The notes beneath the pieces are model-generated. The model ran no database searches. It had not been told where the DNA came from and was given only the letters and a program-made list of their open reading frames with translations. A stretch of DNA of 64,000 nucleotides from CAWKMN01 sp963850765 (GTDB taxonomy: Bacteria > Chloroflexota > Anaerolineae > Aggregatilineales > Aggregatilineaceae), in contig CAWKMN010000011.1 of the NCBI GenBank assembly GCA_963850765.1, positions 248,001 through 312,000 on the forward strand, in the 5' to 3' direction. The position numbers and the translations under genes are program-made. Positions 17,984 through 26,031 of the stretch are shown here, in pieces. The stretch's first letter is position 1; each line of letters starts with the position of its first letter.

Positions 17984-18882
17984 ACCAGAGCGAGATCATC
18001 CAGCGGCTCGATAGTTTCTTTAACGTCGAGGCGTTTGACGAGCGCCCGCTGTGGTCCGAGATTATCTCGACCGATGACATAGCCGTGTACCGGCGATTTG
18101 CGCAGCCGGGTTTTGTGGACGGTCCGTGGAACGGGCTGATGCTGGATAGCACCGCGGAGATCGACCGCGTCTATCTGATTGTGTTCCCCGGCCCGGCGGT
18201 ACTTGACACGATCCTGGCGCTGGAATTGGAGCGCGAAGCCCCCGGCTCGATGATCTTTGCGCACCATCCTGTGGACTTTGAAGAGAGCGGGCGCGGTTTC
18301 AGCGGCATCCGCGAGGCGCAGCTTGAAGAACTGCGCGAGCACAACATCAGCTATTACACCTGCCATGCTCCACTGGACTGCCACCCGGAGATCAGCACCT
18401 CGATCGCGCTCGCCAAGGCGCTCAAACTGCGCGATTGGGAGCCGTTCTCGCCGCACCATGGCGCGATGCAAGGCGTACACGGCCGGGTGCGCGATACCAA
18501 CTTTGGCAAGTTTGCTGAACACCTGTCTGAAATCACGGAAGTTCCGTATATTCGCTACAGCCAGACGCGCCACAATGGGCAGCCCGTGGAACACGTCGCG
18601 GTGCTCCCTGGCGGAGGGGATGATCCACGCCAGCTCAAAGAAGCCGCCGATCTTGGCTGTGATACCTATGTCACCGGGCATTGGTGGCTGTTGGGCGATT
18701 ACGAGTATGCCACGAAGCAGCGCGCCCTGATGCGCGAGATCGTGCCGGTGCTCACGATGAACCTGATCGGCACCTCGCATTACGCGAGTGAAATGGTCGT
18801 CATGCGCGATCAGGTGCCGGGCTGGTTCCGCAATGCAGGTATCGAGGCCCGTTTCATCAAGCAGGGGAACCCTTGGCGGTAG
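17980..18882 (+). CDS. Nif3-like dinuclear metal centre protein
   Basis: A 300-residue member of the Nif3/YbgI (DUF34) family, thought to bind two metal ions; the reaction is unsettled. Metal-ligand-like motifs are visible: IFAHHPVDFEES, YYTCHAPLDCHPE, VAVLPGGGDDP, DTYVTGHWWLLGDYE and GTSHYASEMVVMRDQVPGWF. ATG 17980 has AGGGGGG upstream and shares four bases with the upstream stop. The overlap with the degenerate phosphoesterase suggests the two proteins act together. Confidence 0.85.
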   Translation: MNQSEIIQRLDSFFNVEAFDERPLWSEIISTDDIAVYRRFAQPGFVDGPWNGLMLDSTAEIDRVYLIVFPGPAVLDTILALELEREAPGSMIFAHHPVDFEESGRGFSGIREAQLEELREHNISYYTCHAPLDCHPEISTSIALAKALKLRDWEPFSPHHGAMQGVHGRVRDTNFGKFAEHLSEITEVPYIRYSQTRHNGQPVEHVAVLPGGGDDPRQLKEAADLGCDTYVTGHWWLLGDYEYATKQRALMREIVPVLTMNLIGTSHYASEMVVMRDQVPGWFRNAGIEARFIKQGNPWR

Positions 18883-18913
18883 AACTACCCCGGCACTCAT
18901 TTGGATAGCTTTC

Positions 18914-18953
18914 GTAGGGGTGCATTTGTTAACCCGCCCAGGGTATCCATCAG
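18914..18953. repeat. Diverged GTAGGGG...CCCGCCC palindromic repeat
   Basis: CGTAGGGGTGCATTTGTTAACCCGCCCAGGG is a decayed copy of the intergenic palindrome seen intact at 16368 and 12158. Confidence 0.5.
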
Positions 18954-19033
18954 GTTGCCCTAACAAATCGCCTGAACATGTTAAATGTGATGGCACTGCA
19001 AAGTCGTTGATCCGAGGTGATGAATGAAAAGAC

Positions 19034-19732
19034 ATGGAAAATGAAAAGGCCGAGTTTTGGCTCCTTGATAGCGTGATAAATTCTACAGTTACTTTGGATT
19101 TGTTAGTGTCTAAATCACTGGGGGAAATACTGAACCGAAGAGAACATGGGCTATCGTATCCTGTTCTTATCTCAACTTTGCACAAACTCTTCGAGCGCGA
19201 GGAGTTGTTTGCAGAGCCAATGTCGAACTTCCTGTCCCCCGAACGCGCTATCAGGGATCCTCAAACTAATCGAAGAATTGATCGAAGAGTAGTCGGTGAA
19301 CCTTTCAAGCCCACCCTCACTCAGATTGAGGCTGGGGTGCGCGGTGATACTCCCATAGAATATGGTCTGACGCAAAAGGGAGGGGCTAGGTGGGAACATC
19401 TCACGAATGCTGACTGGAAGCGCTATCTAATTGATTGTTATTATTGGTCGGACGATATGCCAGTTTCTACAGTAACCATCATTTCTCAAGACGAGAATCT
19501 CGTCAAACAGTACCTTGCTTTTGCTAAAAGACAGACGGCTATTTTTATTGACAGGTCAGAAAAATGGAAAACACTAAGTCCATGGCAAGCAACGTATTGG
19601 AAAGTTCTCCCAGTTGGGCATTGGCTGCAACTTGACTATAAAGACCCACCTGGATTAGAAACAGTTAAATCTCCTGAATTCGCACGTTGGTTTGGAGAGA
19701 TTAAGAAGTGGTATACATCTCCTTATAAGTGA
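19034..19732 (+). CDS. Hypothetical protein, AT-rich orphan
   Basis: A 232-residue protein of unknown function. Base composition and codon use are visibly AT-richer than every neighbour, which suggests recent acquisition. No signal peptide or membrane helix is seen. A central piece (IEYGLTQKGGARWEHLTNADW) resembles the wing of a winged-helix fold ('YxLTxxGxxxWE'), and the C-terminal half is rich in W and Y (YWKVLPVGHWLQLDY). ATG 19034 lies 14 bases after GAGGTG, not an ideal distance. Such single AT-rich genes are often immunity or defence accessory proteins, but nothing here proves that. Confidence 0.6.
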   Translation: MENEKAEFWLLDSVINSTVTLDLLVSKSLGEILNRREHGLSYPVLISTLHKLFEREELFAEPMSNFLSPERAIRDPQTNRRIDRRVVGEPFKPTLTQIEAGVRGDTPIEYGLTQKGGARWEHLTNADWKRYLIDCYYWSDDMPVSTVTIISQDENLVKQYLAFAKRQTAIFIDRSEKWKTLSPWQATYWKVLPVGHWLQLDYKDPPGLETVKSPEFARWFGEIKKWYTSPYK

Positions 19733-19765
19733 ACCATAAGAGAAAAATGTGAGCAACTCTTGGAG

Positions 19766-21343
19766 CTAATGCGGCCCATCGTTCAGCGCCAGCCCGTCGA
19801 GCATCACCACCGAGAGGAATCCCCCACCGAAGATGATGCTGTCGTCGGCCTGCACGACTAGCAGGCGGGCCGCTGCGCTTCCCTTCACCCCCCCATCATA
19901 CAGGGCAAGCTGCGCCGTCAGGTGTCCATCCGTCGTATCGATTGCCAGAAGCTGCCCATCGGTGCTCAACGCATAGAGCAGCCGCCCTCCACCGATCCCA
20001 AGCAGCGGCGGGCGCGTGTGGCTGCCCGGCAGAAAGGCGATCCACAGCAGCACCCCGTCGGGGCCATAGGCGTACAGCGAGCGCCCCTCGCCGGTATACA
20101 AGTACAGCGTACCGGACGCGCCGGCAACCAGTCCGGCCTGAGTGGTGAACACGCGCCCGGTGTCTACCAGCGGCGTGATCGCCAGCGCCGGATCGATCCG
20201 CAGCACGCGCGACCCGCTCATGAGGTAAAACCCGCCATCCGCTGCGGGGAAGGGCAGCACCGGCTCGGGGAACGTCTCGCGGTGTAAAATCCCGCCATCC
20301 TGCCCCAGGATCCACATTTCGCCGCCCACGAAACCAGCGGCCAGCCGGTCCCCGTTGATCGCCCAGCGGAGCATCGGCCCGGCGGCGGGAGCCGTTTCCC
20401 ACACGGGTACGCCATCCGGAGTGAACGCCGACAGACTGTGATCGCTGGCGGCGAAGACCACGGCGTTGCCAAACAAGACCGGCGGCTGCGTGAATGGCTT
20501 GGGCGGCTGCCAGAGCGCGCTGTAACTGCCAGCGTTCAGCACGAGCACCTGTCCGAGCGACGTGCTCGCCAGCACGCGGCCATCCGGCAGGGCCAGCAGG
20601 CCGGTGAGGGTGCCGAGGGTATCGAACTCCCACAGCGGTTGGCCGCTGGCGCTGACCCCTTTCAGCGAAGCGCTGGCTCCGATGACATAGGTGCCGTCCG
20701 GCATAAGCAGCGGGGGGAGCATAGGGCTGTCGAGCAGCGTAAAATGGTCGCGATAGGCCGGGCTAACCCATACGCCGGCCAGATAGGTGAAATCGAGGGG
20801 GTTCAGCCAGCCCAGTTCGAGCGGATTGACCTGTGTATAGCCCGGCCCGCCCTCGTGACGGTAGCGCGTGCGGATCTCATAGTGCAGGTGGGGCAGCCCG
20901 CGCGACGGGAACCCGACCGCGCCGATCACATCCCCGCGCTCGACGCAGCCGTTCATCGAGGGGAAGGTGTGGCCGTTCAGTTCTTCCATATGGCCGTAGA
21001 GCGTGTTGACCAGCGTGCTGTCGGGCATGGTGTGCTGGATCACGACCACCCCCTTTTCCGTATCCCAGCCGGCGGGATCGCTGTAGGTGACCAGCCCGCG
21101 CGCCGCCGCCCGGACGGGATCGCCAAGCTGCTCGAACGCGACGTCGATCCCGGTGTGCAGGCCGCCGAAACGTGCCCGGTAGATGCCAAAATCAAGATGC
21201 TGGGTATCGATCCCCGCCACCGGCAGATCAAACGCATCGACATAGCCGCACGGGGCGACCTCATCCTGAGCCGTGACCGCCGGCAATGGAAACCGGCTCA
21301 GACTGAGGATCAGCACAATAACAAGGATTCGCCGCCTGCCCAT
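19766..21343 (-). CDS. Secreted M23-family peptidase fused to a PQQ-like beta-propeller
   Basis: 525 residues. A signal peptide (RRRILVIVLILSLSRFPLPAVTAQ) is followed by a LytM/M23 zinc-peptidase domain. Its ligands are His 63 and Asp 67 in HTGID, an LYGHMEE segment, and HLHYE (His 152/154). From about residue 215 to the end there are repeated strand motifs typical of PQQ/WD-like propellers (GTYVIGASASLKGVSASGQPLWEF; AINGDRLAAGFVGGEMWILGQDGG; GRSLYAYGPDGVLLW). M23 enzymes cut peptidoglycan cross-links; the propeller may bind a cell-wall partner. ATG 21343 is preferred over the GTG at 21358. Confidence 0.85.
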   Translation of the reverse strand: MGRRRILVIVLILSLSRFPLPAVTAQDEVAPCGYVDAFDLPVAGIDTQHLDFGIYRARFGGLHTGIDVAFEQLGDPVRAAARGLVTYSDPAGWDTEKGVVVIQHTMPDSTLVNTLYGHMEELNGHTFPSMNGCVERGDVIGAVGFPSRGLPHLHYEIRTRYRHEGGPGYTQVNPLELGWLNPLDFTYLAGVWVSPAYRDHFTLLDSPMLPPLLMPDGTYVIGASASLKGVSASGQPLWEFDTLGTLTGLLALPDGRVLASTSLGQVLVLNAGSYSALWQPPKPFTQPPVLFGNAVVFAASDHSLSAFTPDGVPVWETAPAAGPMLRWAINGDRLAAGFVGGEMWILGQDGGILHRETFPEPVLPFPAADGGFYLMSGSRVLRIDPALAITPLVDTGRVFTTQAGLVAGASGTLYLYTGEGRSLYAYGPDGVLLWIAFLPGSHTRPPLLGIGGGRLLYALSTDGQLLAIDTTDGHLTAQLALYDGGVKGSAAARLLVVQADDSIIFGGGFLSVVMLDGLALNDGPH

Positions 21344-21379
21344 GATCACCCACCACACGATGCGCGGGATACGCGCCGC

Positions 21380-22201
21380 TCAAAGAACCTCGATCGTTTG
21401 TCTGCCCTGCCACATGCTGCCGGAATTCAACGATATGGCCTGCCCGATCACCGCCGCTTCGATGCACAGCATGTGCTGATAGCTGTCCAGGTCGGCCAGG
21501 GATGCGGCCTTCTCCGGCCCTGGATTCCACACTACTGCATCCGGGAAGCCGTCCGCTGTCAGGCGCAGGGTGTGCTCCCCGTCCCGCAAGATGATCGGGC
21601 CCTGCACATTTCGGTAGATGCGATCCACCTCCCCGGCGATATGCAGCCGGGCTTCCTCCTGCTCGCCTTCTACCCCGAACTGCTGGTACGTCAGCCCTTC
21701 CAGGCCCTCGACCAGCACCCCGGCGATGTCGGAGACATACAGATAGGTATGCAGCGCCGCCGTGAAATCGAACGAGCTCCAGACCGGGATTCGTGACTTG
21801 CAGGCGCATCTCCAGCGTCGGCCCGCCCACGCGAACCGTCAGATCCAGCAGGAAGCGGTGATCCCACATCCGGCGCGTCTCGTCCGAGTCAACCAGGCGG
21901 AAATGCACGGTCACGCTCGCTTCATCCGTCTCCGTGCCCTGGTGCTGCCACGGCAGCACGCGCGCGAAGCCGTGTTTGGGCAGCGGCCCCATCCCGGCAA
22001 ACTGCGGGAAGATCACCGGCACACCGCCGCGAATAGCTGCACCGGGCCGGAACTCGCTGCGCCCGCTGAGGAACAAGCGCTCGCGCCCATCCGGCGTTGC
22101 CCACGAGACGATATGCCCGCCATGCACGTAGACTTTCGCCCGCGCGCCGTCCGGGGCGTTCAGCATCACATGAGGAAAATGGTCCGAGAGCGATGTGTTC
22201 A
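21380..22201 (-). CDS. D-hexose-6-phosphate mutarotase / aldose 1-epimerase-like protein (frameshifted)
   Basis: A galactose-mutarotase-fold protein of the YeaD type. The N-terminal part reads LFLSGRSEFRPGAAIRGGVPVIFPQFAGMGPLPKHGFARVLPW, containing the sugar-phosphate-binding arginine and the HGFAR motif. After VTNPG (near 21768) the frame is lost because of one extra base next to AGCT. It resumes one frame over as SSFDFTAALHTYLYVSDIAGVLVEGLEGLTYQQF. The C-terminal part has VVWNPGPEKAASLADLD and MLCIEAAVI, with the expected catalytic Glu. The start used is MNTSLSDHFPHVM at 22201. Corrected length is ~273 residues. Confidence 0.8.
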
Positions 22202-22215
22202 TCGTTGTGCCTCGT

Positions 22216-23904
22216 CTATGGCCCGGCCAGATCGCGCCGCTGGTAGAGCAGCATTCCATTACCATAATAGTCGGTCGGGATCAGCCCAACCTGCGCATAC
22301 AAGTCGTCAAAACGGGGATCGAGCGCCAGCCCGTTCCGCACGAAGCTTTCCATCAGCACCAGATAGTCGGGCTGGTAATCGAAGATAATAGCGGGCGGAA
22401 CGGCGTAATTGGCGTCGTCCGCCAGCAGGTTTTTGTCCAGCGGATAATAGCGGCTGATTTCCGGTGTCACCAGCCCCACGGTATCCAGGATCCGCGCCCG
22501 GCTGAAGAATCCTAGCGCGCCAATATCGCCGGCCGCCACCAGCGTATCCTCGCTCACGCCATAAGTGGCGCGCAGCGTCTCGCCCATCTGCCGGTAGTTC
22601 AACTCGATCTTATGCCACGCCATGTCGGGCGCGGGGCGATCCGGCCCGTGATCGGGATGCAGCACCCACGCATTGAGCGACAGCAGCCCCCACGCGATGC
22701 CGATCAGGCTGAGCATAACGCCGCCTCCCCATCCGGCTGATAGAGAACGAGCATCCCGTGCCACCGGCTCCCCCTCTCCGCGCGTGGAGAGGGGGGCGGG
22801 GGGTGAGGTTTTCACCTGCGCCGCCGCTTCGACCAGCGCCCACACGCCGAGCAGGATCGCCAGAAAATACGCCGGCAGGATCGGCGCGAGATACCAGCGG
22901 AAGATCAGCGGATTCATCACGCAGAACATCGCCGTGTAAATCCACACATACAGCAGATAGGGCAGCAGCCGCGGGTGACGCCGCGCCGCGTACACCGTGC
23001 CCACCACAGCCAGCGCCGGATACAGCACAATCCCGATCATGATCCCGACGCTGCCCAGCGTATGATGCTCAAAAAAAGGTGTGGCGAGATGTTGGGCAAA
23101 CCGCGTGAACGCTTGCAGGCCGTCCACCGCGTAGGCCGCCCGTTTCACGCTGAGCGAGCGCGAGAGCAGCGTCCCAAAATAGGCGGCGCTGAAGAGATAC
23201 CAGGGAGCCAGCACGCCCGCGAAAATGGCCCAACTCGGCCACGGCAGCCGCCGGAGCAGCAAGTCCACGCCGCGTGTCTCACGCCAATAGGTAAAAGCCT
23301 GGTGCAGCAGCAGCGGCCCCACCCAGATCAGCGTGTCGATCCGCGTGAGGATGCCCAGCGCCGCGAACAGCGCCATCCAGCGGGGGCGGCGATACACATA
23401 GGCGGAGACAGCAGCCACCGCCCACAAGATCCCCACGCTGGTTTCCATACCGCCGACGGCGAACGTCACGCTCATCGGGTTGATCGCCCACAGCCCACCA
23501 ATGATCGCCGCGAGAATCAGCCGCCGGGTCAGCCGAAACATCAGCAGGGCCAGCAGCACCGCCGTGCAGGCATCGGCCAGCGCGTTGATCACCAGCGCGA
23601 ACCAGGGATAGTTCTCGCTGCCGGTCACGAGCGCGATCCCGGCCATCAGCAGCGTATAGAGCGGCGTCGTCGTGCCCAGGGTGCGCGCGCCGGGGTTGTA
23701 GACAAAACCGTTCCCATCGACAATATTCCGGCTGTAGCGAAAGGTGATAAAGGCGTCGTCAATGGTGCGCGGTTCGGGGATCAGGCGCGCAGCGAACGCC
23801 GCCGCGGCGACGCACACCAGCACGATCAGCAGGGCGCGTGCCGGCAGCAGCGCTGGAAGCAGCGCTGGAAGCGGGGATGGAACGGGTTCGCTTGCGGATG
23901 CCAT
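22216..23904 (-). CDS. Multi-pass membrane glycosyltransferase-like protein (GT39/PMT-like), with an in-frame palindromic repeat
   Basis: 562 residues with ~10 membrane helices. The luminal-loop motif RTIDDAFITFRYSRNIVDGNGFVYNPG carries the acidic pair expected of GT-C enzymes that use lipid-linked sugars. A further cue is the soluble C-terminal part VAAGDIGALGFFSRARILDTVGLVTPEI, common in Chloroflexota proteins of this type. Between helices, residues near 360-395 (VKTSPPAPLSTRGEGEP...) are encoded by a copy of the GC-rich intergenic palindrome, so a repeat has been inserted without breaking the frame. Donor and acceptor are unknown. Confidence 0.8.
   Translation of the reverse strand: MASASEPVPSPLPALLPALLPARALLIVLVCVAAAAFAARLIPEPRTIDDAFITFRYSRNIVDGNGFVYNPGARTLGTTTPLYTLLMAGIALVTGSENYPWFALVINALADACTAVLLALLMFRLTRRLILAAIIGGLWAINPMSVTFAVGGMETSVGILWAVAAVSAYVYRRPRWMALFAALGILTRIDTLIWVGPLLLHQAFTYWRETRGVDLLLRRLPWPSWAIFAGVLAPWYLFSAAYFGTLLSRSLSVKRAAYAVDGLQAFTRFAQHLATPFFEHHTLGSVGIMIGIVLYPALAVVGTVYAARRHPRLLPYLLYVWIYTAMFCVMNPLIFRWYLAPILPAYFLAILLGVWALVEAAAQVKTSPPAPLSTRGEGEPVARDARSLSAGWGGGVMLSLIGIAWGLLSLNAWVLHPDHGPDRPAPDMAWHKIELNYRQMGETLRATYGVSEDTLVAAGDIGALGFFSRARILDTVGLVTPEISRYYPLDKNLLADDANYAVPPAIIFDYQPDYLVLMESFVRNGLALDPRFDDLYAQVGLIPTDYYGNGMLLYQRRDLAGP
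22758..22815. repeat. Intragenic copy of the CCCCTCTCCGCG/CGTGGAGAGGGG element
   Basis: GCTCCCCCTCTCCGCG and CGTGGAGAGGGG, followed by GGGGTGAGGT, match the copies at 16414 and 29168 almost base for base. This copy lies inside the membrane glycosyltransferase gene, in frame on the minus strand. Confidence 0.85.
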
Positions 23905-23919
23905 CGTTTCCCCGCCCGG

Positions 23920-24633
23920 TTAATACGCGCTGTCGGCGGCGCGGCGGTTCGTCTGTCCTAACGCTTCGTGGACGATCTGCACGCCGGCACTGGCTCCCAG
24001 CCGGTTGGCGCCGGCCGCGATCATCGCCAGCGCGTCCGCCAGAGTCCGCACGCCGCCCGACGCTTTCACCCCGATCTCGGGACCGACCACACGCCGCATC
24101 AAGGCGATGGTTTCCACTGTGGCCCCACCGGGACCAAAGCCGGTCGAAGTCTTCACAAAATCCGCCCCGACATCGACCGCCACCTGGCAGGCGGTTTCGA
24201 TCTCTGCGGGCGAGAGCAGCGCCGTTTCGAGGATAACCTTGCAGATCGCGCCATGCGTGTGAGCCACCTGCACCACCGATTCGATGTCATCACACAGCAG
24301 GCTCAGATCGCCCGATTTCAGCGCCCCTACGTTCATCACCATGTCGATCTCGGTCGCACCCTCCGCGATGGCGTGCCCGGCCTCGAACGCTTTCACGGCG
24401 GGCAGCGTCGCTCCCAGCGGGAAGCCGGCGACGGTACACACGGCGATATCGTCCGCCTCGTGCAGCAAGGTGGCGCACAGCCGGACATACGACGGGTTCA
24501 CACACACCGACGCGAAATGATACTGCTGCGCTTCTTCGCACAGCCGGACAATCTGTTCGCGGGTGGCTTCGGGCTTGAGCAGGGTATGATCGATCAGGCG
24601 GGCAAGCGGCACGGAAACGGGTTTGGCAGACAT
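23920..24633 (-). CDS. deoC: Deoxyribose-phosphate aldolase
   Basis: A 237-residue class-I aldolase that splits 2-deoxyribose 5-phosphate into glyceraldehyde 3-phosphate and acetaldehyde during deoxynucleoside breakdown. IDHTLLKPEAT at the start is the family hallmark. Asp 97 (TEIDMVMN), the Schiff-base Lys 161 (DFVKTSTGF) and Lys 190 (GVKASGGVRT) are all present. Its stop is 16 bases from the start of the downstream glycosyltransferase gene, so the two may be co-transcribed without a functional link. Confidence 0.96.
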   Translation of the reverse strand: MSAKPVSVPLARLIDHTLLKPEATREQIVRLCEEAQQYHFASVCVNPSYVRLCATLLHEADDIAVCTVAGFPLGATLPAVKAFEAGHAIAEGATEIDMVMNVGALKSGDLSLLCDDIESVVQVAHTHGAICKVILETALLSPAEIETACQVAVDVGADFVKTSTGFGPGGATVETIALMRRVVGPEIGVKASGGVRTLADALAMIAAGANRLGASAGVQIVHEALGQTNRRAADSAY

Positions 24634-24791
24634 GGCTTAAATCCTTATGCAGCACAAAATATAGAGGTAATTGGTGATTAGTTTTTGGTTTCTGGTTAAG
24701 CCGGACTACTCTCAGCCGCTTGAACTAATCACTAAAAACTAAAAACTGATCACTGATACGCGCCCGGATTATAGCACGCCCGCCCCACAAA

Positions 24792-24820
24792 AAAAGACAG
24801 GTATACCCTGTCTTTTCTCT
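24792..24820 (-). terminator. Rho-independent terminator of the ECF sigma operon
   Basis: A ten-pair stem (AAAAGACAGG / CCTGTCTTTT) with a five-base loop lies 26 bases past the last stop codon of the minus-strand sigma operon. On that strand it is followed by T residues. The AT-rich base makes it able to work in both directions. Confidence 0.8.
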
Positions 24821-24845
24821 TCGATGGATTTATGCAGTTGTCAGG

Positions 24846-25232
24846 CTACCAGTTAATCAGGGCGCTGAAGGTCGGCATCACGCCGCCCCACATCGCATCC
24901 TTATACACCGGCATATTCATTCCACTCACCCGCCACTGCACATCATAAATGCGCAGCGCACGCTCATACTGGCGGCCGCTCAGCAGCATCGGAGGCGATT
25001 CGGGCGGGTCGCGCTGCGGCTCGTCCAAAACCCACATGCCATACTGCCGGCGCTTGCACTTACGCTCTACCACGGCCTGGCGCAGACGTTCCCACGCGCC
25101 GGCCGGCGGACGAACGCGCGCCTCTTCAAGCAGCGCCGCCCGTATCCGCTGATCAAGCAGATAATCCGTTTCGGTTCCGGGACAACGGCCCAACATGCGT
25201 CGCACCATGTCGCCGGGGCTAAACGTACCCAT
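24846..25232 (-). CDS. Hypothetical small protein coupled to an ECF sigma factor
   Basis: 128 residues, no recognised domain. It begins MGTFSPGDMVRRMLGRCPGTETDYLLDQRIRAALLEEARVRPPAGAWERLRQAV, an N-terminal helical part such as is seen in some cytoplasmic anti-sigma-like proteins. It ends with a tryptophan-containing stretch (YDVQWRVSGMNMPVYKDAMWGG). There is no zinc motif and no membrane helix, so it is not a ZAS anti-sigma factor. Its ATG lies inside the last codons of the sigma gene (14-base overlap), which argues for translational coupling and a role in controlling or assisting that sigma factor. This is inference. Confidence 0.65.
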   Translation of the reverse strand: MGTFSPGDMVRRMLGRCPGTETDYLLDQRIRAALLEEARVRPPAGAWERLRQAVVERKCKRRQYGMWVLDEPQRDPPESPPMLLSGRQYERALRIYDVQWRVSGMNMPVYKDAMWGGVMPTFSALINW

Positions 25233-25812
25233 GGGCTACCTCAGGAAGCCAGTTGACGTTCGTTCCGAGTTTGGCGCGCAGATTTTCGCGGGCGTAGTAC
25301 AACCGGGATTTGACGGTTCCGGTCGGCAGATCCAGGATCTCCGCAATGTCTTGCAGGCTCAGGCCGTTGAGATAGTACAACACCACAACCACCCGCTGAT
25401 CAATGGTGAGATCATTGATCGCCTTACGCACGTTCTGGCGCAACTCGGTTTGCTCGGTTAACCGGTCAGGCGCTTGTCGCATGGGGCTGACCAACAGATC
25501 CATGACATTATCAAGCGGCGTGCGCCGGTTTTTGCCTCGTGACAGCCACGTATAACTGAGATTGACTGTCACCCGGTACAGCCAGGGCGCGAGCGGCCGG
25601 CTGGTATCGATGCGCTGCGCGTTCGTATACACTTTCAGGAAGCAGTCTTGCAGAATATCTTCGGCTGCCGCCGATTCCCGCACAATCACCACGGCGGTGC
25701 GGAACACGCGGTCGCGATAACGCTCAAAGAGAACCCCCAAAGCATCCAGATCATCGTGTTGCAAACGTTCAATAAGTTCACTATCCGAGGGCGTTGGATC
25801 ATGCTGCTGCAT
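25219..25812 (-). CDS. RNA polymerase sigma factor, ECF (sigma-70 family)
   Basis: 197 residues with region 2 (DALGVLFERYRDRVFRTAVVIVRESAAAEDILQDCFLKVY), a WLYRVTVNLSYTWLSRGK core-binding end, and region 4 (INDLTIDQRVVVVLYYLNGLSLQDIAEILDLPTGTVKSRLYYARENLRAKL) with the -35-reading helix-turn-helix. It lacks an extra C-terminal domain. The likely stimulus is unknown; its partner is the overlapping small gene. The ~150 bases upstream separate it from the divergent FHA gene. Confidence 0.94.
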   Translation of the reverse strand: MQQHDPTPSDSELIERLQHDDLDALGVLFERYRDRVFRTAVVIVRESAAAEDILQDCFLKVYTNAQRIDTSRPLAPWLYRVTVNLSYTWLSRGKNRRTPLDNVMDLLVSPMRQAPDRLTEQTELRQNVRKAINDLTIDQRVVVVLYYLNGLSLQDIAEILDLPTGTVKSRLYYARENLRAKLGTNVNWLPEVAHGYV

Positions 25813-26031
25813 GTGCGATGTCAGTCTCCATGTGTGTTGTTAAACGTACTTCCAAAAAGGATATAAGGTTCAAAAATAGTCTGTATGTCTGGCTGGTAAG
25901 CGGCTGAGGCTGCTCAATACATCTAATAGTACCAAAGTCGCTGCAAAAAAGCACCTGGTGAATTGCGCTTCTGGCGATTGTGGCCTAAGATAAGAGCACC
26001 TGAAATCGCACCTGCGGCCAGGAGTGTTGAT

